48,734 nt of DNA from Variovorax paradoxus (GTDB lineage Bacteria > Pseudomonadota > Gammaproteobacteria > Burkholderiales > Burkholderiaceae_C): NCBI RefSeq assembly GCF_018614915.1, contig NZ_JAGGNU010000013.1, positions 1 to 48,734 of the forward strand. Direction: 5' to 3'. The notes beneath the pieces are model-generated. The model was not told the origin of the DNA, did not search any database, and saw nothing but the letters and a program-made list of their open reading frames with translations. Of this stretch, positions 33,079-42,015 are shown one piece after another. Made by a program: the position numbers and the translations under genes. The number at the start of each line of letters is the position of its first letter. The stretch's first letter is position 1.

Positions 33079-34275
33079 CTATTTTGTCAACTGACCATGC
33101 GGATCAATGACAAACTTCATCGGCGCGCCAGCGTCGAATTGCGCATAGCCCGCAGGCGCTTCGTCCAGCGAGATCACCTTGACGCCCACCACGTTGGCGA
33201 TGTCGATGCGGTTCCACAGAATGGCCTGCATCAACGCTCGGTTGTATTGCATCACAGGGGTCTGTCCCGTCATGAAGTTGTGCGACTTGGCCCAGCCAAG
33301 GCCGAGGCGGATGCTCAACGAACCGGTCTTCGCGGCTTTGTCGACGCCACCGGGGTCGTCCGTCACGTAGAGACCCGGGATACCGATCCTGCCGGCGGCT
33401 CGAGTCACCTCCATGAGCGAGTTCAATACTGTGGCTGGTGCTTCGTGCTGAGCCCCCTCATGGCCGTGACCGCGAGCCTCGAAGCCGACCGCGTCCACCG
33501 CGCTGTCCACTTCCGGCACGCCCAGAATCGCCGCGATCTGATCGCCCAAAGGAACGTCGGTCGACAGATCCACGGTTTCAAAACCGACGGCCTTGGCGTG
33601 CTTGAGCCGCGCCGGGTTCACGTCACCCACGATGATGGCAGCGGCGCCGAGAAGACGGGCCGAGGCGGCCGCTGCAAGCCCGACCGGTCCGGCCCCAGCG
33701 ATGTAGACCGTGCTGCCTGGGCCAACGCCCGCAGTCACAGCGCCGTGATAGCCAGTGGGCAGAATGTCCGAGAGACAGGTAAGGTCGCGAATCTTTTCGA
33801 TCGCTTGGTCGCGGTTGGGGAATTTCAAAAGGTTGAAGTCAGCGTACGGCACCATCACGTACTCCGCCTGGCCTCCTACCCAGCCGCCCATATCGACGTA
33901 GCCGTAGGCACCTCCGGGGCGCGATTCGTTCACTGTCAGGCAAACGCCGGTTTGGCGCTCCTTGCAGAGGCGGCACCGGCCGCATGCGACGTTGAATGGC
34001 ACCGAAACAATGTCGCCAATGGCCAAGGTTTCGACATCTTTGCCGGCCTCGACGACTTCGCCCGTAATTTCGTGTCCGAGCACGAGGCCTTCGGGTGCGG
34101 TGGTGCGCCCGCGCACCATGTGCTGATCGGACCCGCAGATGTTGGTGGTCAACACCTTGAGAATTACGCCGTGATTGGCGGTGCGGCCGCGCGGGTTGAG
34201 CAACTTGGGGTAGTCGATCGAGCGAACCTCGACCTTGCCCTGAGATACGTAAACAACGCCTCTGTTGGTAGCCAT
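33079..34275 (-). CDS. fdhA: Glutathione-independent formaldehyde dehydrogenase (zinc alcohol dehydrogenase family)
   Basis: A ~398-residue NAD-dependent zinc dehydrogenase: catalytic zinc ligands in NICGSDQHMVRG and LGHEITGEV, structural zinc cysteines in CGRCRLCKERQTGVC, and a Rossmann glycine motif in VYIAGAGPVGLAAA. The start MATNRGVVYVSQGKVEV is typical of formaldehyde dismutase/FdhA proteins. It oxidises formaldehyde to formate. Its place directly after vanA makes sense, because O-demethylation of vanillate releases formaldehyde. Two adjacent ATGs (34278, 34275) follow AAGGAG; the second has the better spacing. Confidence 0.9.
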   Translation of the reverse strand: MATNRGVVYVSQGKVEVRSIDYPKLLNPRGRTANHGVILKVLTTNICGSDQHMVRGRTTAPEGLVLGHEITGEVVEAGKDVETLAIGDIVSVPFNVACGRCRLCKERQTGVCLTVNESRPGGAYGYVDMGGWVGGQAEYVMVPYADFNLLKFPNRDQAIEKIRDLTCLSDILPTGYHGAVTAGVGPGSTVYIAGAGPVGLAAAASARLLGAAAIIVGDVNPARLKHAKAVGFETVDLSTDVPLGDQIAAILGVPEVDSAVDAVGFEARGHGHEGAQHEAPATVLNSLMEVTRAAGRIGIPGLYVTDDPGGVDKAAKTGSLSIRLGLGWAKSHNFMTGQTPVMQYNRALMQAILWNRIDIANVVGVKVISLDEAPAGYAQFDAGAPMKFVIDPHGQLTK

Positions 34276-34297
34276 CATGTGTCTCCTTGATCTGGGA

Positions 34298-35395
34298 TTA
34301 GAAATCAATCGTCGTGGGGGGGGCTTGCTTCTTCAGAAGTTCCGTGACGATGCGTCGTGCACGGTTGGCGCCGGCGTCGACGTGAATATCAATCCAGCTT
34401 GCTTTCTCGCCGAACTGCAGCATGTTCTGGTACTGAGCCTCGATGATGGTGCGGTCCTCGTCGAAAGTGAATGCGGTCTGCTGGATCACCGCATCGATGT
34501 TGTCCGGCATGTCTGGGTGCTTGGTACTCGCCATGCTCCAGAAGTAGTGGCATGTTTCGTCGGTTTCGGGCGTGATGCCGTGAAAACCACGCATATGAAA
34601 GCCACCCCTATTGGGGTCGTCGATGGCGTCTGTGTCAGGCTCGACAGCGCCGGTCCAGATGCGCAGGTGCGTGACATCGAATTCGATCTCCTGCCAGCGT
34701 TCACACTTCTCGCCAAACGGCCATGCAGCCCGGTATGTCGGCGGCGGGGAGGAATTCGGCATCAGTCGCACCACTTTGACTTTGTCGCCTTCGGACGTGA
34801 CCTTCATCGGGGCATTCATATGCAGTTTGGCATCGCCACCGATGGTTTGCAGATGGACATATCCCAAATGACTCAGATCAAGCAGATTGTCATGAATGAG
34901 CTGCCAAGGTGATTGATAGTGGTAGTTGCCACTGCCGAACTTGTACCGCGGGTCATCATGAAACGGGTAGTCCGGGGCCGAATGCGTCGGCCCGGCTCCT
35001 TCTTCGCGAGGCAGCCAGATCCAGATGATCTGGTTCTTCTCGACGACCTGGTAAGCCTTGACTTTCGCCTTGGAGGGGACGCGCTCCTGGCCGGGGACCT
35101 CGATGCACTGTCCATTCGGCGCGTACAGCAAGCCGTGATATCCGCAGCGTACGCCAGAGCTTTCGACGGTGCCGCATGACAGTGGCAGCGAGCGGTGGCA
35201 GCAGCGGTCTTCCAGCGCTGCAACCTGGCCCTCGCCGGTGCGGAACAGCACGACCTTTTGATTCAGAAATGTCCTGGCGATCGGCTTGTCAGTGAGTTCG
35301 GATGAAAAGCCAGCCACATACCACTGGTCGAGCGGGAAGCGACTGGCAGTGACGTTCGGCGTCACGTTCTTGATGGGAATGCATGTCGTGGTCAT
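34298..35395 (-). CDS. vanA: Vanillate O-demethylase oxygenase subunit (Rieske)
   Basis: A 365-residue Rieske non-haem iron oxygenase. The 2Fe-2S ligands are in RCCHRSLPLSCG and VRCGYHGLLY, and the mononuclear iron site is NLLDLSHLGYVH (D-x2-H-x4-H). The C-terminal catalytic domain ends at TTIDF. With the reductase VanB it removes the methyl group of vanillate or a related methoxybenzoate to give protocatechuate plus formaldehyde. It lies between vanB (31 bp upstream) and fdhA in one operon. Exact substrate among methoxylated benzoates is not certain. Confidence 0.9.
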   Translation of the reverse strand: MTTTCIPIKNVTPNVTASRFPLDQWYVAGFSSELTDKPIARTFLNQKVVLFRTGEGQVAALEDRCCHRSLPLSCGTVESSGVRCGYHGLLYAPNGQCIEVPGQERVPSKAKVKAYQVVEKNQIIWIWLPREEGAGPTHSAPDYPFHDDPRYKFGSGNYHYQSPWQLIHDNLLDLSHLGYVHLQTIGGDAKLHMNAPMKVTSEGDKVKVVRLMPNSSPPPTYRAAWPFGEKCERWQEIEFDVTHLRIWTGAVEPDTDAIDDPNRGGFHMRGFHGITPETDETCHYFWSMASTKHPDMPDNIDAVIQQTAFTFDEDRTIIEAQYQNMLQFGEKASWIDIHVDAGANRARRIVTELLKKQAPPTTIDF

Positions 35396-35426
35396 ACAGG
35401 TGTTCCTTTTTTGGACTGGTTGCGGT

Positions 35427-36380
35427 TCACAGATCGAGCACGAGACACGGGGACGAGGCTCTTGAACAGCACGGTGTGAACTGGTCGTTCGCTGCGCGCT
35501 CGGCGTCGGTCAAAAAGGTATCGCGGTGATCGGGTATGCCTTCCAGCACCCGCGTCAGACATGTGCCGCAGACACCGGCCTCGCAGGAGGTTTCCACCTC
35601 AACACCATGTGCGGCAAGGATCTCGACGACGGTCTTCCCTGCGGGAACCTGACACTTAAGGCCCGTACGCGCCAAGCGAACCTCGAAGCTCCCATCGGTT
35701 TCCAACGCGGCGGCTACACCAGCGAAATACTCTCGGTGCAGTTGGTTATCTGACCACCCTTGGTCTCTGGCGGTTTCAAGCACGAAGTCCATAAAACCGC
35801 TAGGACCGCAAACGTATAAATGCGCGTCCATCGAAGGTGCAGCGAATAGCGCTCGAGCATCGAATTTTTCCTCGGGAAGGTCGTCCCTATGGAGCGTCAC
35901 TTGCTTGGAAAACCCCGAGGCCCCAATTTCGACGAGAAAAGCCATTCGATTCGAGGAACGACCGCAGTAGTGCATCTCAAACGGCAGGCCTTGCGCGTGC
36001 AAGGTCTGCGCCATGGCGAGGATCGGAGTGACACCGATTCCTCCAGCCACCAAGATGGTCCGAGGTGCATCGACGAGAGGGAAGTGGTTTCGCGGCTCAC
36101 TGATGCAAAGAGCATCCCCGAGCTGCACTTTCTCGTGCATACCCGCGGATCCTCCCCGCGAATTCTCCTCTCGCAATACTGCGATGCGGTAACGGTGCCG
36201 CTCTGACGGGTCGTTGCTGAGCGAATACTGCCTTACGAGGCCTGGCGCCACGTGCACGTCGATGTGCGCGCCTGCGGAGAATGCGGGCAGTTCGTCGCCG
36301 CTTTGCGACACGAGCTCGAAGCTGCAGATGCCTTCTGCTTCTTCGGCGCGTTGAGTAACACGTACTGTTAAGTTGGTCAT
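35427..36380 (-). CDS. vanB: Vanillate O-demethylase reductase subunit
   Basis: A 317-residue phthalate-dioxygenase-reductase type protein: flavin-binding domain (VRQYSLSNDPSERHRYRIAV), NAD domain (ILVAGGIGVTPILAMAQ, VCGPSGFMD) and a C-terminal plant-type 2Fe-2S ferredoxin (SCEAGVCGTCLTRVLEG ... CCSRASS). It passes electrons from NADH to the VanA Rieske centre. It is intact, unlike the second vanB copy at 45.9 kb, and probably serves both VanA proteins. Its start overlaps the MarR stop by 4 bp. Confidence 0.92.
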   Translation of the reverse strand: MTNLTVRVTQRAEEAEGICSFELVSQSGDELPAFSAGAHIDVHVAPGLVRQYSLSNDPSERHRYRIAVLREENSRGGSAGMHEKVQLGDALCISEPRNHFPLVDAPRTILVAGGIGVTPILAMAQTLHAQGLPFEMHYCGRSSNRMAFLVEIGASGFSKQVTLHRDDLPEEKFDARALFAAPSMDAHLYVCGPSGFMDFVLETARDQGWSDNQLHREYFAGVAAALETDGSFEVRLARTGLKCQVPAGKTVVEILAAHGVEVETSCEAGVCGTCLTRVLEGIPDHRDTFLTDAERAANDQFTPCCSRASSPCLVLDL

Positions 36381-36946
36381 GGATTTTCCTCGTCCTTTGG
36401 CTGCCGCCCAGCAGTCACCTTGAGAAGGCGTGTTTGCAGATAGCTCTGTGTCGAAAGTTCGACCGTTGGCAGGTTGGCGTGAAGTCGCTGCAGAAGGCCG
36501 AGTAGTACATCCACTTCGTGTTCCTTCAGCACCGAGAGAAAAGCGCGCTCGCGATCCAGGGCCATCCCTACCATCTGGCTGTGCAGATGCCTGCCCTTGG
36601 GCGTGAGCACCGCCTTGCGAACGCGTCCGTCGGCGATGTCGAGCTCGGTGCTGATCAGCCCACGTGCCTGCATTGTCTTGAAACAGCGACTGACCGAGCT
36701 CTTGTCCATGCCAATCACTGCGGAGACCTGCTGCGCGGTGATGCCTTCCTCGATCGCCAAGAGCACCAAGCAGCGCCAGATCTCGATTCCCACATCGAAG
36801 GTACTGAGGTAGTACTGGGAGGCTCCGCGCGATAGTTTGTTGGCGATCCAGGTCAGATAGGCTGGAACGTAGCGTTCCAAGTTAACCGTCCGAGGTCCCG
36901 CGCTTTCAAGCACGGAATCGTCAGAACCCGGCATTGGATTGGTCAT
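36377..36946 (-). CDS. MarR-family regulator (copy 1)
   Basis: A 189-residue winged-helix protein, paralogue of the regulator at 32423-32980. The recognition helix region is ITAQQVSAVIGMDKSSVSRC and the wing ELDIADGRVRKAVLTPKG. The ATG at 36946 is preferred because family similarity begins soon after it. It lies 16 bp after livF and overlaps vanB, so it is embedded in the operon it probably controls. A ligand-responsive repressor role is inferred. Confidence 0.9.
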   Translation of the reverse strand: MTNPMPGSDDSVLESAGPRTVNLERYVPAYLTWIANKLSRGASQYYLSTFDVGIEIWRCLVLLAIEEGITAQQVSAVIGMDKSSVSRCFKTMQARGLISTELDIADGRVRKAVLTPKGRHLHSQMVGMALDRERAFLSVLKEHEVDVLLGLLQRLHANLPTVELSTQSYLQTRLLKVTAGRQPKDEENP

Positions 36947-36962
36947 GTGTTTACCGGATCGA

Positions 36963-37676
36963 TCAATGCACTGCCATGCCGACCCAACGCTCCAGCGTTT
37001 CTTCGTCGGCCAATAGCGCTGCCGCGTCGGCTTGGTGCACGACAGTTCCGTGATCGAGGACGACCGCACGCTGCGCATATGCAAGCGCTTCGTCAACCTG
37101 CTGCTCGACGATGACAACTGCGATACCAGTTTCTCGGCTCAAGTTGCGAAAGGCGCTCAGCAACTCCAGCCGGATCAGCGGCGCAAGGCCTTCCAGTGGC
37201 TCATCGAGCAACAGCAGCGATGGCTGACCAAGAAGCGCGCGAGCAACGGAGAGCATCTGTTGCTCGCCACCCGACAGTTGTGCGCCACCGTTTCGTCGAC
37301 GCTCGGCCAGCCGAGGGAACAACGCGTAAGCCTCGTCCAGCGCTTTGCGCGGGCGCCGTTTGAGACCGGCAAGCAGGTTTTCCTCTACCGTCAGCGATGG
37401 AAAGATGTCGCGGGTCTGCGGCACATATCCCAGACCCAAATCGGCCCGTTCGTGCGGCGCAAGGGACGAGACATCGCGTCCTTGAAATGACACCCGCCCG
37501 CTGCGCAGGGGCACCAATCCCATGATTGCCCGAAGTGTCGTGGTCTTGCCGACGCCATTGCGCCCGACCATCGCCAGGCGCTCCTGAGGCATCATGTTGA
37601 AGGTGAGTTCGTTGAGGACGGTTGTAGGGCCGTATCCAGCCACCACGCGTTCAAGTTGGAGAATGGGTGCTTCCAT
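36963..37676 (-). CDS. livF: Branched-chain amino acid-type ABC transporter ATP-binding protein
   Basis: A ~237-residue ATPase with Walker A MVGRNGVGKTT, signature LSGGEQQMLSVARAL and Walker B LLLLDEPLEGLAP, typical of LivF. It pairs with LivG to drive import through LivHM. The ATG 37676 is chosen because upstream codons are not family-like. It starts 2 bp after the livG stop. Within this operon the transporter likely carries an aromatic acid rather than leucine. Confidence 0.9.
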   Translation of the reverse strand: MEAPILQLERVVAGYGPTTVLNELTFNMMPQERLAMVGRNGVGKTTTLRAIMGLVPLRSGRVSFQGRDVSSLAPHERADLGLGYVPQTRDIFPSLTVEENLLAGLKRRPRKALDEAYALFPRLAERRRNGGAQLSGGEQQMLSVARALLGQPSLLLLDEPLEGLAPLIRLELLSAFRNLSRETGIAVVIVEQQVDEALAYAQRAVVLDHGTVVHQADAAALLADEETLERWVGMAVH

Positions 37677-37678
37677 GT

Positions 37679-38419
37679 TCAATTTCCCAGGTAGGCGGCA
37701 CGCACTTTCGGGTCGCACCGGATTTGTTCGGGAGATCCGTCGGCCAGCACCGCGCCTTCGGCAAGCACGACGATTCGGTTGGCGAAGCGGAAAACAAGGT
37801 CCATATCGTGCTCGATGATGAGCACGGCTAGGTCGCGCGGCAGCGCATCCAGAGCCGCGAGGAGGTGCTTGCCGTCGCCTTTGGGGACGCCGGCCATGGG
37901 CTCGTCCAGAAGCAGGACTTTGGGTCGAAGTGCCAATGCCAATGCCATTTCGATGAGCCGCTGGTCTCCATACGCGAGGTCTTCAGTCGCGACGGCTGCG
38001 TGCGCGCGCAAGCCAAAACGCGACAATATTTCTTGTGCCTCTTCTTGCAGGCTTGGATAAGCGTCCACGCTGCGCCACATGCCTCCGGTGAGGCCTTCGC
38101 GCTCGAACAGCGCGAGTTCGATTTGCCGCTGAACCGCAAAATGGGGTGCCAACGTAGTGATCTGAAACGTTCTGGCCAATCCAGCGCGCACACGTTGTGC
38201 TTGGCTCATTCGCGTCACGTCGTTCCCGCGCAGCCAGATTTCCCCGGTGTCAGCGGCGAGCACGCCACTGATTTGATTGACAAGCGTCGTTTTGCCCGCA
38301 CCGTTCGGTCCAATCAGGGCCATCCGATCGCCCGCGTGCAGCGCGAACGAAACGGCGCGCGTCACGTATAAGCCGCCGAAGCGCTTGTCGAGGGACTTGA
38401 GTTCGAGAAGCGTGGTCAC
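37679..38419 (-). CDS. livG: Branched-chain amino acid-type ABC transporter ATP-binding protein
   Basis: A 246-residue ATPase: Walker A LIGPNGAGKTTL, Walker B VLLLDEPMAGVP, and the LivG-type C-terminus KVRAAYLGN. The signature segment reads EDLAYGDQRLIEMALAL, in which LAYGDQR replaces the usual LSGGQ form, normal for this subfamily. The GTG at 38417-38419 overlaps the livM stop (GTGA). Confidence 0.9.
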   Translation of the reverse strand: MTTLLELKSLDKRFGGLYVTRAVSFALHAGDRMALIGPNGAGKTTLVNQISGVLAADTGEIWLRGNDVTRMSQAQRVRAGLARTFQITTLAPHFAVQRQIELALFEREGLTGGMWRSVDAYPSLQEEAQEILSRFGLRAHAAVATEDLAYGDQRLIEMALALALRPKVLLLDEPMAGVPKGDGKHLLAALDALPRDLAVLIIEHDMDLVFRFANRIVVLAEGAVLADGSPEQIRCDPKVRAAYLGN

Positions 38420-39414
38420 TGCTTGCCTCCAGCCCTGCGGCGCAGCCATGTCCAGGCCTTCGCTGGCGACACCAGCACGACCATCATCAGCAGGGCGCCA
38501 ACCACGAACATCCAGTGATAGGGGTTGATTGAGGCCGCCGTGTGATGAAGCAGTGTGAAGACGGCCGCGCCAACCAGCGCCCCGATGAGCCGACCAGCGC
38601 CACCAAGGATCAACATGACCAGCGCTTCGGCGGAAAGGGCAAAGGACAGGCTGTCCATCCCGACGACCGCATTGGTCTGCGCCGACAGCGCACCAGCCGC
38701 GCCAGCTATGGCTCCCGCAACGGTGTACAGAACCCAAAGCCTAGCAAATACCGGTGTGCCCAGTGCGGCCATGCGCGCACGGTTCTCATGAATTCCGCGG
38801 ACGGCCAGGCCAAAGGGCGAGTCCACCATGCGACGCGCGCAATAGAACAAAAGAACAAGCACCGCCAGTGCATAGAAGGACGCTACCCGACCTTCCAGAT
38901 CGAACGAAAAGTGTCCCAGGATTGGGCCCATCACAAACCCGGACAGGCCATCATCGCCCCCGGTCCAGGTGCGCGCCTTTTGCGCCAGGCTCAGCAAGAT
39001 CTGCGAGACCGCAACGGTGAGCATCAGAAACGTGAATCCCTGATAGCGCAACAGGAACGCGCCGGACAAGAATGCCAAGCCCGCTCCAGCGGCAATACCG
39101 ACGGCCAAGCCAATCAGAGGATCGGGATTGACCTGAAGCGCGAAGATACCGGCTGCGTAGGCGCCCATGCCGAACAGGGCGGCATGGCCTAGTGTCGCGA
39201 GGCCGGCGATGCCTACAACAAGGTCGAGCGAGAGAACAAACAGCGCCGTGATGAATATTCGTGTCATCAGTCCCAGCTGGTCCGGCATCAAGGCACAAGC
39301 CACCGTGCCGGTCACGAGGAGTACTGTGGGTGCGTGCCATGCTGGCGCACAGCGAGGCGCGGCAGCTTCGTTTGGCGTCGCAGCGAGCGTGGCCGTTGAG
39401 GTCATGGTGTTCAT
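38416..39414 (-). CDS. livM: Branched-chain amino acid-type ABC transporter permease
   Basis: A 332-residue inner-membrane protein with ~9-10 hydrophobic segments and LivM hallmarks: GLATLGHAALFGMGAYAAGI near the N-terminus, LPFGLAVRGIHEN-like loop (SPFGLAVRGIHENRARMAAL) and GGAGRLIGALVGAAVF. It forms the channel with LivH. The start ATG overlaps the livH stop (ATGA). Confidence 0.9.
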   Translation of the reverse strand: MNTMTSTATLAATPNEAAAPRCAPAWHAPTVLLVTGTVACALMPDQLGLMTRIFITALFVLSLDLVVGIAGLATLGHAALFGMGAYAAGIFALQVNPDPLIGLAVGIAAGAGLAFLSGAFLLRYQGFTFLMLTVAVSQILLSLAQKARTWTGGDDGLSGFVMGPILGHFSFDLEGRVASFYALAVLVLLFYCARRMVDSPFGLAVRGIHENRARMAALGTPVFARLWVLYTVAGAIAGAAGALSAQTNAVVGMDSLSFALSAEALVMLILGGAGRLIGALVGAAVFTLLHHTAASINPYHWMFVVGALLMMVVLVSPAKAWTWLRRRAGGKQ

Positions 39415-40268
39415 CGTTTCAGCAGGCCATTGGGGCGCCAGGCAAGAAGTGCTGCCATGGCCACAAAGAAGAAGAGACTTCCCCAGTCCGATGCAAGGTA
39501 TTTGCTTGCCGTCTCGATCACCCCCAGCAGCACGGCTGCTACCAAGGAGCCGGCAATGCTGCCCATTCCCCCGACAGCGACGACCACGAGAACCAGGACA
39601 AGGTATTTGAGGGCGTAGAACGGTTCGAGCGGCATCAGTTCGGCACCCAGAATGCCGCCCAATCCGGCCAACGCCGCACCTGCCGCGAAGCTCGCGCATT
39701 GCACCGTGCGGATGGGGATTCCCAATGAGGAGGCTGTGCTGCTGTGGTCGACGGCAGCACGTAGCCAGATTCCGAATCGCGTGCGGGTCACCGTCCAAGC
39801 TGCCAGCGCAGCAACCGCGCAGCCCGCAGCGATGACCAGGAGGCGCTGGGCGGGCAGCGTGCGAAAGCCGAGGTCCACCGATCCTGCAAGGAGTGGCGGC
39901 AGCGGGATCATCTGCACCTGCGGGCCGACTAGCGCATTGGTAGTGGCGATCAGAACGAAACTTAGTCCAATCGTGAAGAGCACCTGGTCGAGTTCCTTGC
40001 GGCGGTACAAGTGACGCAGGACCAAGGCCTCAAGTACGGCGCCGAGCAGTGCGGTTGCCAGGACGGCCGAAGGTACGGCCAACCAGAAGCTCCACTGGGC
40101 TTCGCGAACCAGGAGGGCGGCGCAGTAGCCTCCCACCATGGCGAATGCGCCGTGGCTCAGATTGACGAAGCGCATGAGGCCGAGCGTCACCGACAGCCCT
40201 ACGGCGATGACGAACAGCACCATGCCGTACGCCAAGCCGTCGATCAAGATGTTGAGGAAGGTGTTCAC
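39411..40268 (-). CDS. livH: Branched-chain amino acid-type ABC transporter permease
   Basis: A 285-residue inner-membrane permease with LivH features: MRFVNLSHGAFAMVGGYCAA near the N-terminus, the RTRFGIWLRAAVDHSSTASS loop that contacts the ATPases, and GGMGSIAGSLVAAVLLGVIE. It begins 44 bp downstream of livK and overlaps livM. Confidence 0.9.
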   Translation of the reverse strand: MNTFLNILIDGLAYGMVLFVIAVGLSVTLGLMRFVNLSHGAFAMVGGYCAALLVREAQWSFWLAVPSAVLATALLGAVLEALVLRHLYRRKELDQVLFTIGLSFVLIATTNALVGPQVQMIPLPPLLAGSVDLGFRTLPAQRLLVIAAGCAVAALAAWTVTRTRFGIWLRAAVDHSSTASSLGIPIRTVQCASFAAGAALAGLGGILGAELMPLEPFYALKYLVLVLVVVAVGGMGSIAGSLVAAVLLGVIETASKYLASDWGSLFFFVAMAALLAWRPNGLLKR

Positions 40269-40312
40269 GGACTAGGCTCAAGGAGCGCGAGCTAACGAGC
40301 GTTTGCCGCCAG

Positions 40313-41491
40313 TTACTTTTCCAGGCCGAAATCGACCTGGGGGCCGAAGCTCTGCAGTTCCTTGTTGACCAGTTGGTCGCCGACTTTTTCCACTCGGCGT
40401 AGGTAGACGTTCTGCACGATGTGACGCGTCTTCGGATCGATGCTCACGGGGCCGCGGGGGCTTTCCCACTTGAGCGTGCGCGCGGCTGCGAGCGCCTTGG
40501 AGCCGTCCTTTTTTCCCCCTGTCGCTTCGATCATTTTGTGGATGACGTGCATGCCATCCCACGCGCCGACCGACGCGTAGTTGGCGACTGCATTCGGGTC
40601 ACGTTTCTTGAGTGCTTCGGCGAACTTCTTGTTCTCGGCGGACTCGTGTGCACCCGAGTAATGGAAGGCGGTAGTCAGGCCCAGTGCGGCATCACCGAAT
40701 TTCTGCAGGTCGAATTCGTCTGTCTCGGCGGAGCCGAGGAACTGGACGCCCGCCTTCGCCAGACCATTTTCGTTGTAAGCCTTGACGAAGCCCAGATTGG
40801 GCGGGCCACCGGGGAGGAAGGTGTAGACAGCTTGCGCGCCGCTCGCCTTGATGCGTTGCACGAAGGGGCTGAAATCAGTGGTGGCGATTGGCATGCGGAT
40901 GCTCTCGACCACGGTGCCACCCTGCTTGGCAAACTCGCTCTTGAAGGCCGTCTCGGCATCAATGCCTGGTCCGTAGTCTGTCACCGCCGTGACGACCTTC
41001 TTCATGTTCTGCTTTGCAGCCCACTGTGCGGCTGGCACGGTGACCTGCCACAGCGTATAGCTCGTACGGACGAAGAACTCGGACTTCTCGGTGATGGCAG
41101 AGGTCGCTGCGTTGAAGATGACCGTGGGTGTTTGGGACTGCTGGATGAGCGGAGCCACAGCCATGGCATTCGGCGTGAACACGAAGCCACCCAGGTAGTC
41201 CACCTTGTCCTTGACGATCAGCTCTTGAACCAAGGTCTTCGTCAGGCCGGGATTCGGTCCTCCTGTGTCCCGGTAGATGAATTCGATCTCCTTGCCAGCC
41301 AGCTTGCCACCCTGGCTGGCGACATACCCTTCCGAAGCCGCCTTGAACAGCGCACCGTAGTGCGCGAAAGGACCCGAGAATGGGCCCACTATGCCCACCT
41401 TGACGGCTTGCGCCATGGCGTGCGGCGAAGCGAGCGAGAGCCCTACGAAGGCAAGCAGCGCGCATGCGACGCCGCGGCGGTTGAAGTTCAT
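40313..41491 (-). CDS. livK: ABC transporter periplasmic substrate-binding protein
   Basis: A 392-residue type I periplasmic binding protein. The signal peptide MNFNRRGVACALLAFVGLSL ends near AMA-QA, and mature sequence KVGIVGPFSGPFAHYGALFK follows. It is the first gene of the long minus-strand array and would set substrate choice for LivHMGF. Given the vanillate and formaldehyde genes in the same array, an aromatic acid such as vanillate, ferulate or a related methoxybenzoate is more likely than leucine. GGAG lies upstream of ATG 41491. Confidence 0.9.
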   Translation of the reverse strand: MNFNRRGVACALLAFVGLSLASPHAMAQAVKVGIVGPFSGPFAHYGALFKAASEGYVASQGGKLAGKEIEFIYRDTGGPNPGLTKTLVQELIVKDKVDYLGGFVFTPNAMAVAPLIQQSQTPTVIFNAATSAITEKSEFFVRTSYTLWQVTVPAAQWAAKQNMKKVVTAVTDYGPGIDAETAFKSEFAKQGGTVVESIRMPIATTDFSPFVQRIKASGAQAVYTFLPGGPPNLGFVKAYNENGLAKAGVQFLGSAETDEFDLQKFGDAALGLTTAFHYSGAHESAENKKFAEALKKRDPNAVANYASVGAWDGMHVIHKMIEATGGKKDGSKALAAARTLKWESPRGPVSIDPKTRHIVQNVYLRRVEKVGDQLVNKELQSFGPQVDFGLEK

Positions 41492-42015
41492 CTTGAGTCT
41501 CCGGGTAGTAGTTGGTCTCCAAGAGCGCCTGTGGAGCTTCTGGGGCAGGCTAATTATGATTGGCACCGCAACTGGTTGCAATGCCAACTAATCGGTGATT
41601 ACCCGAATCCGGACAGCAGTTGCGGATATGCAGGAGGAGCCTTGGGCAATGGAAACGGTTTCATATCGGTGCCCAGGCGCCGCCCCCGGCGGAACCAGCG
41701 TGGCTGAAGATTCGGCTGATCTCAGGTGGGCAAAACGCGACGGAGGAAACGTTGCGCGATGATCGCGCAGTCGCTTTGATAGTCACAACAGAGCATCTGC
41801 AGGGGGCGGGCAAGGTTGTCTACATAGAGATCGATCCGAGTCGTCGGCGGCGGTAGCCTGGAGGTTCGGCGCGGCTTTATGCGCGGACAGGAACACGCTC
41901 TCGCTGAGGCCTGCAGCGTATCGTTCGGCGAGATAGTGGCACTCCGAGCGAATCTCTAGGACCGGCAAAAAGCCCGTCCTATCCTCGGCTCTCCATAAGA
42001 TCAGGAGACGAGTTC
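41492..42015. other. Divergent intergenic region between livK and the Bug-receptor gene
   Basis: This 524-bp gap separates the two divergent catabolic operons and should hold both promoters. Apart from the palindrome at 41560-41587 and a GGAG ribosome binding site just before 42016, I see no gene. A 61-codon minus-strand frame at 41783-41968 lacks coding-like features. Confidence 0.6.
41560..41587. promoter_or_regulatory. Palindromic operator candidate upstream of livK
   Basis: TTGGCA (41560-41565) and TGCCAA (41582-41587) enclose GCAAC-TG-GTTGC (41568-41579); both repeats share one centre, giving 11 of 14 matched pairs. It lies ~70 bp before the livK start. GTTG/CAAC half-sites are common for MarR-type regulators, and two such genes belong to this operon. 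A similar TTGGTTGCCGCCA occurs upstream of the second MarR gene near 32995-33010. Confidence 0.5.

Noticed and set aside
32953..34290. 445-codon plus-strand frame opposite the formaldehyde dehydrogenase gene
   Set aside because: Antisense to a gene with complete zinc and NAD motifs; the frame has His/Arg/Val-rich composition and no domain.
40421..41707. 428-codon plus-strand frame opposite livK
   Set aside because: Antisense shadow; livK has a signal peptide and family motifs.
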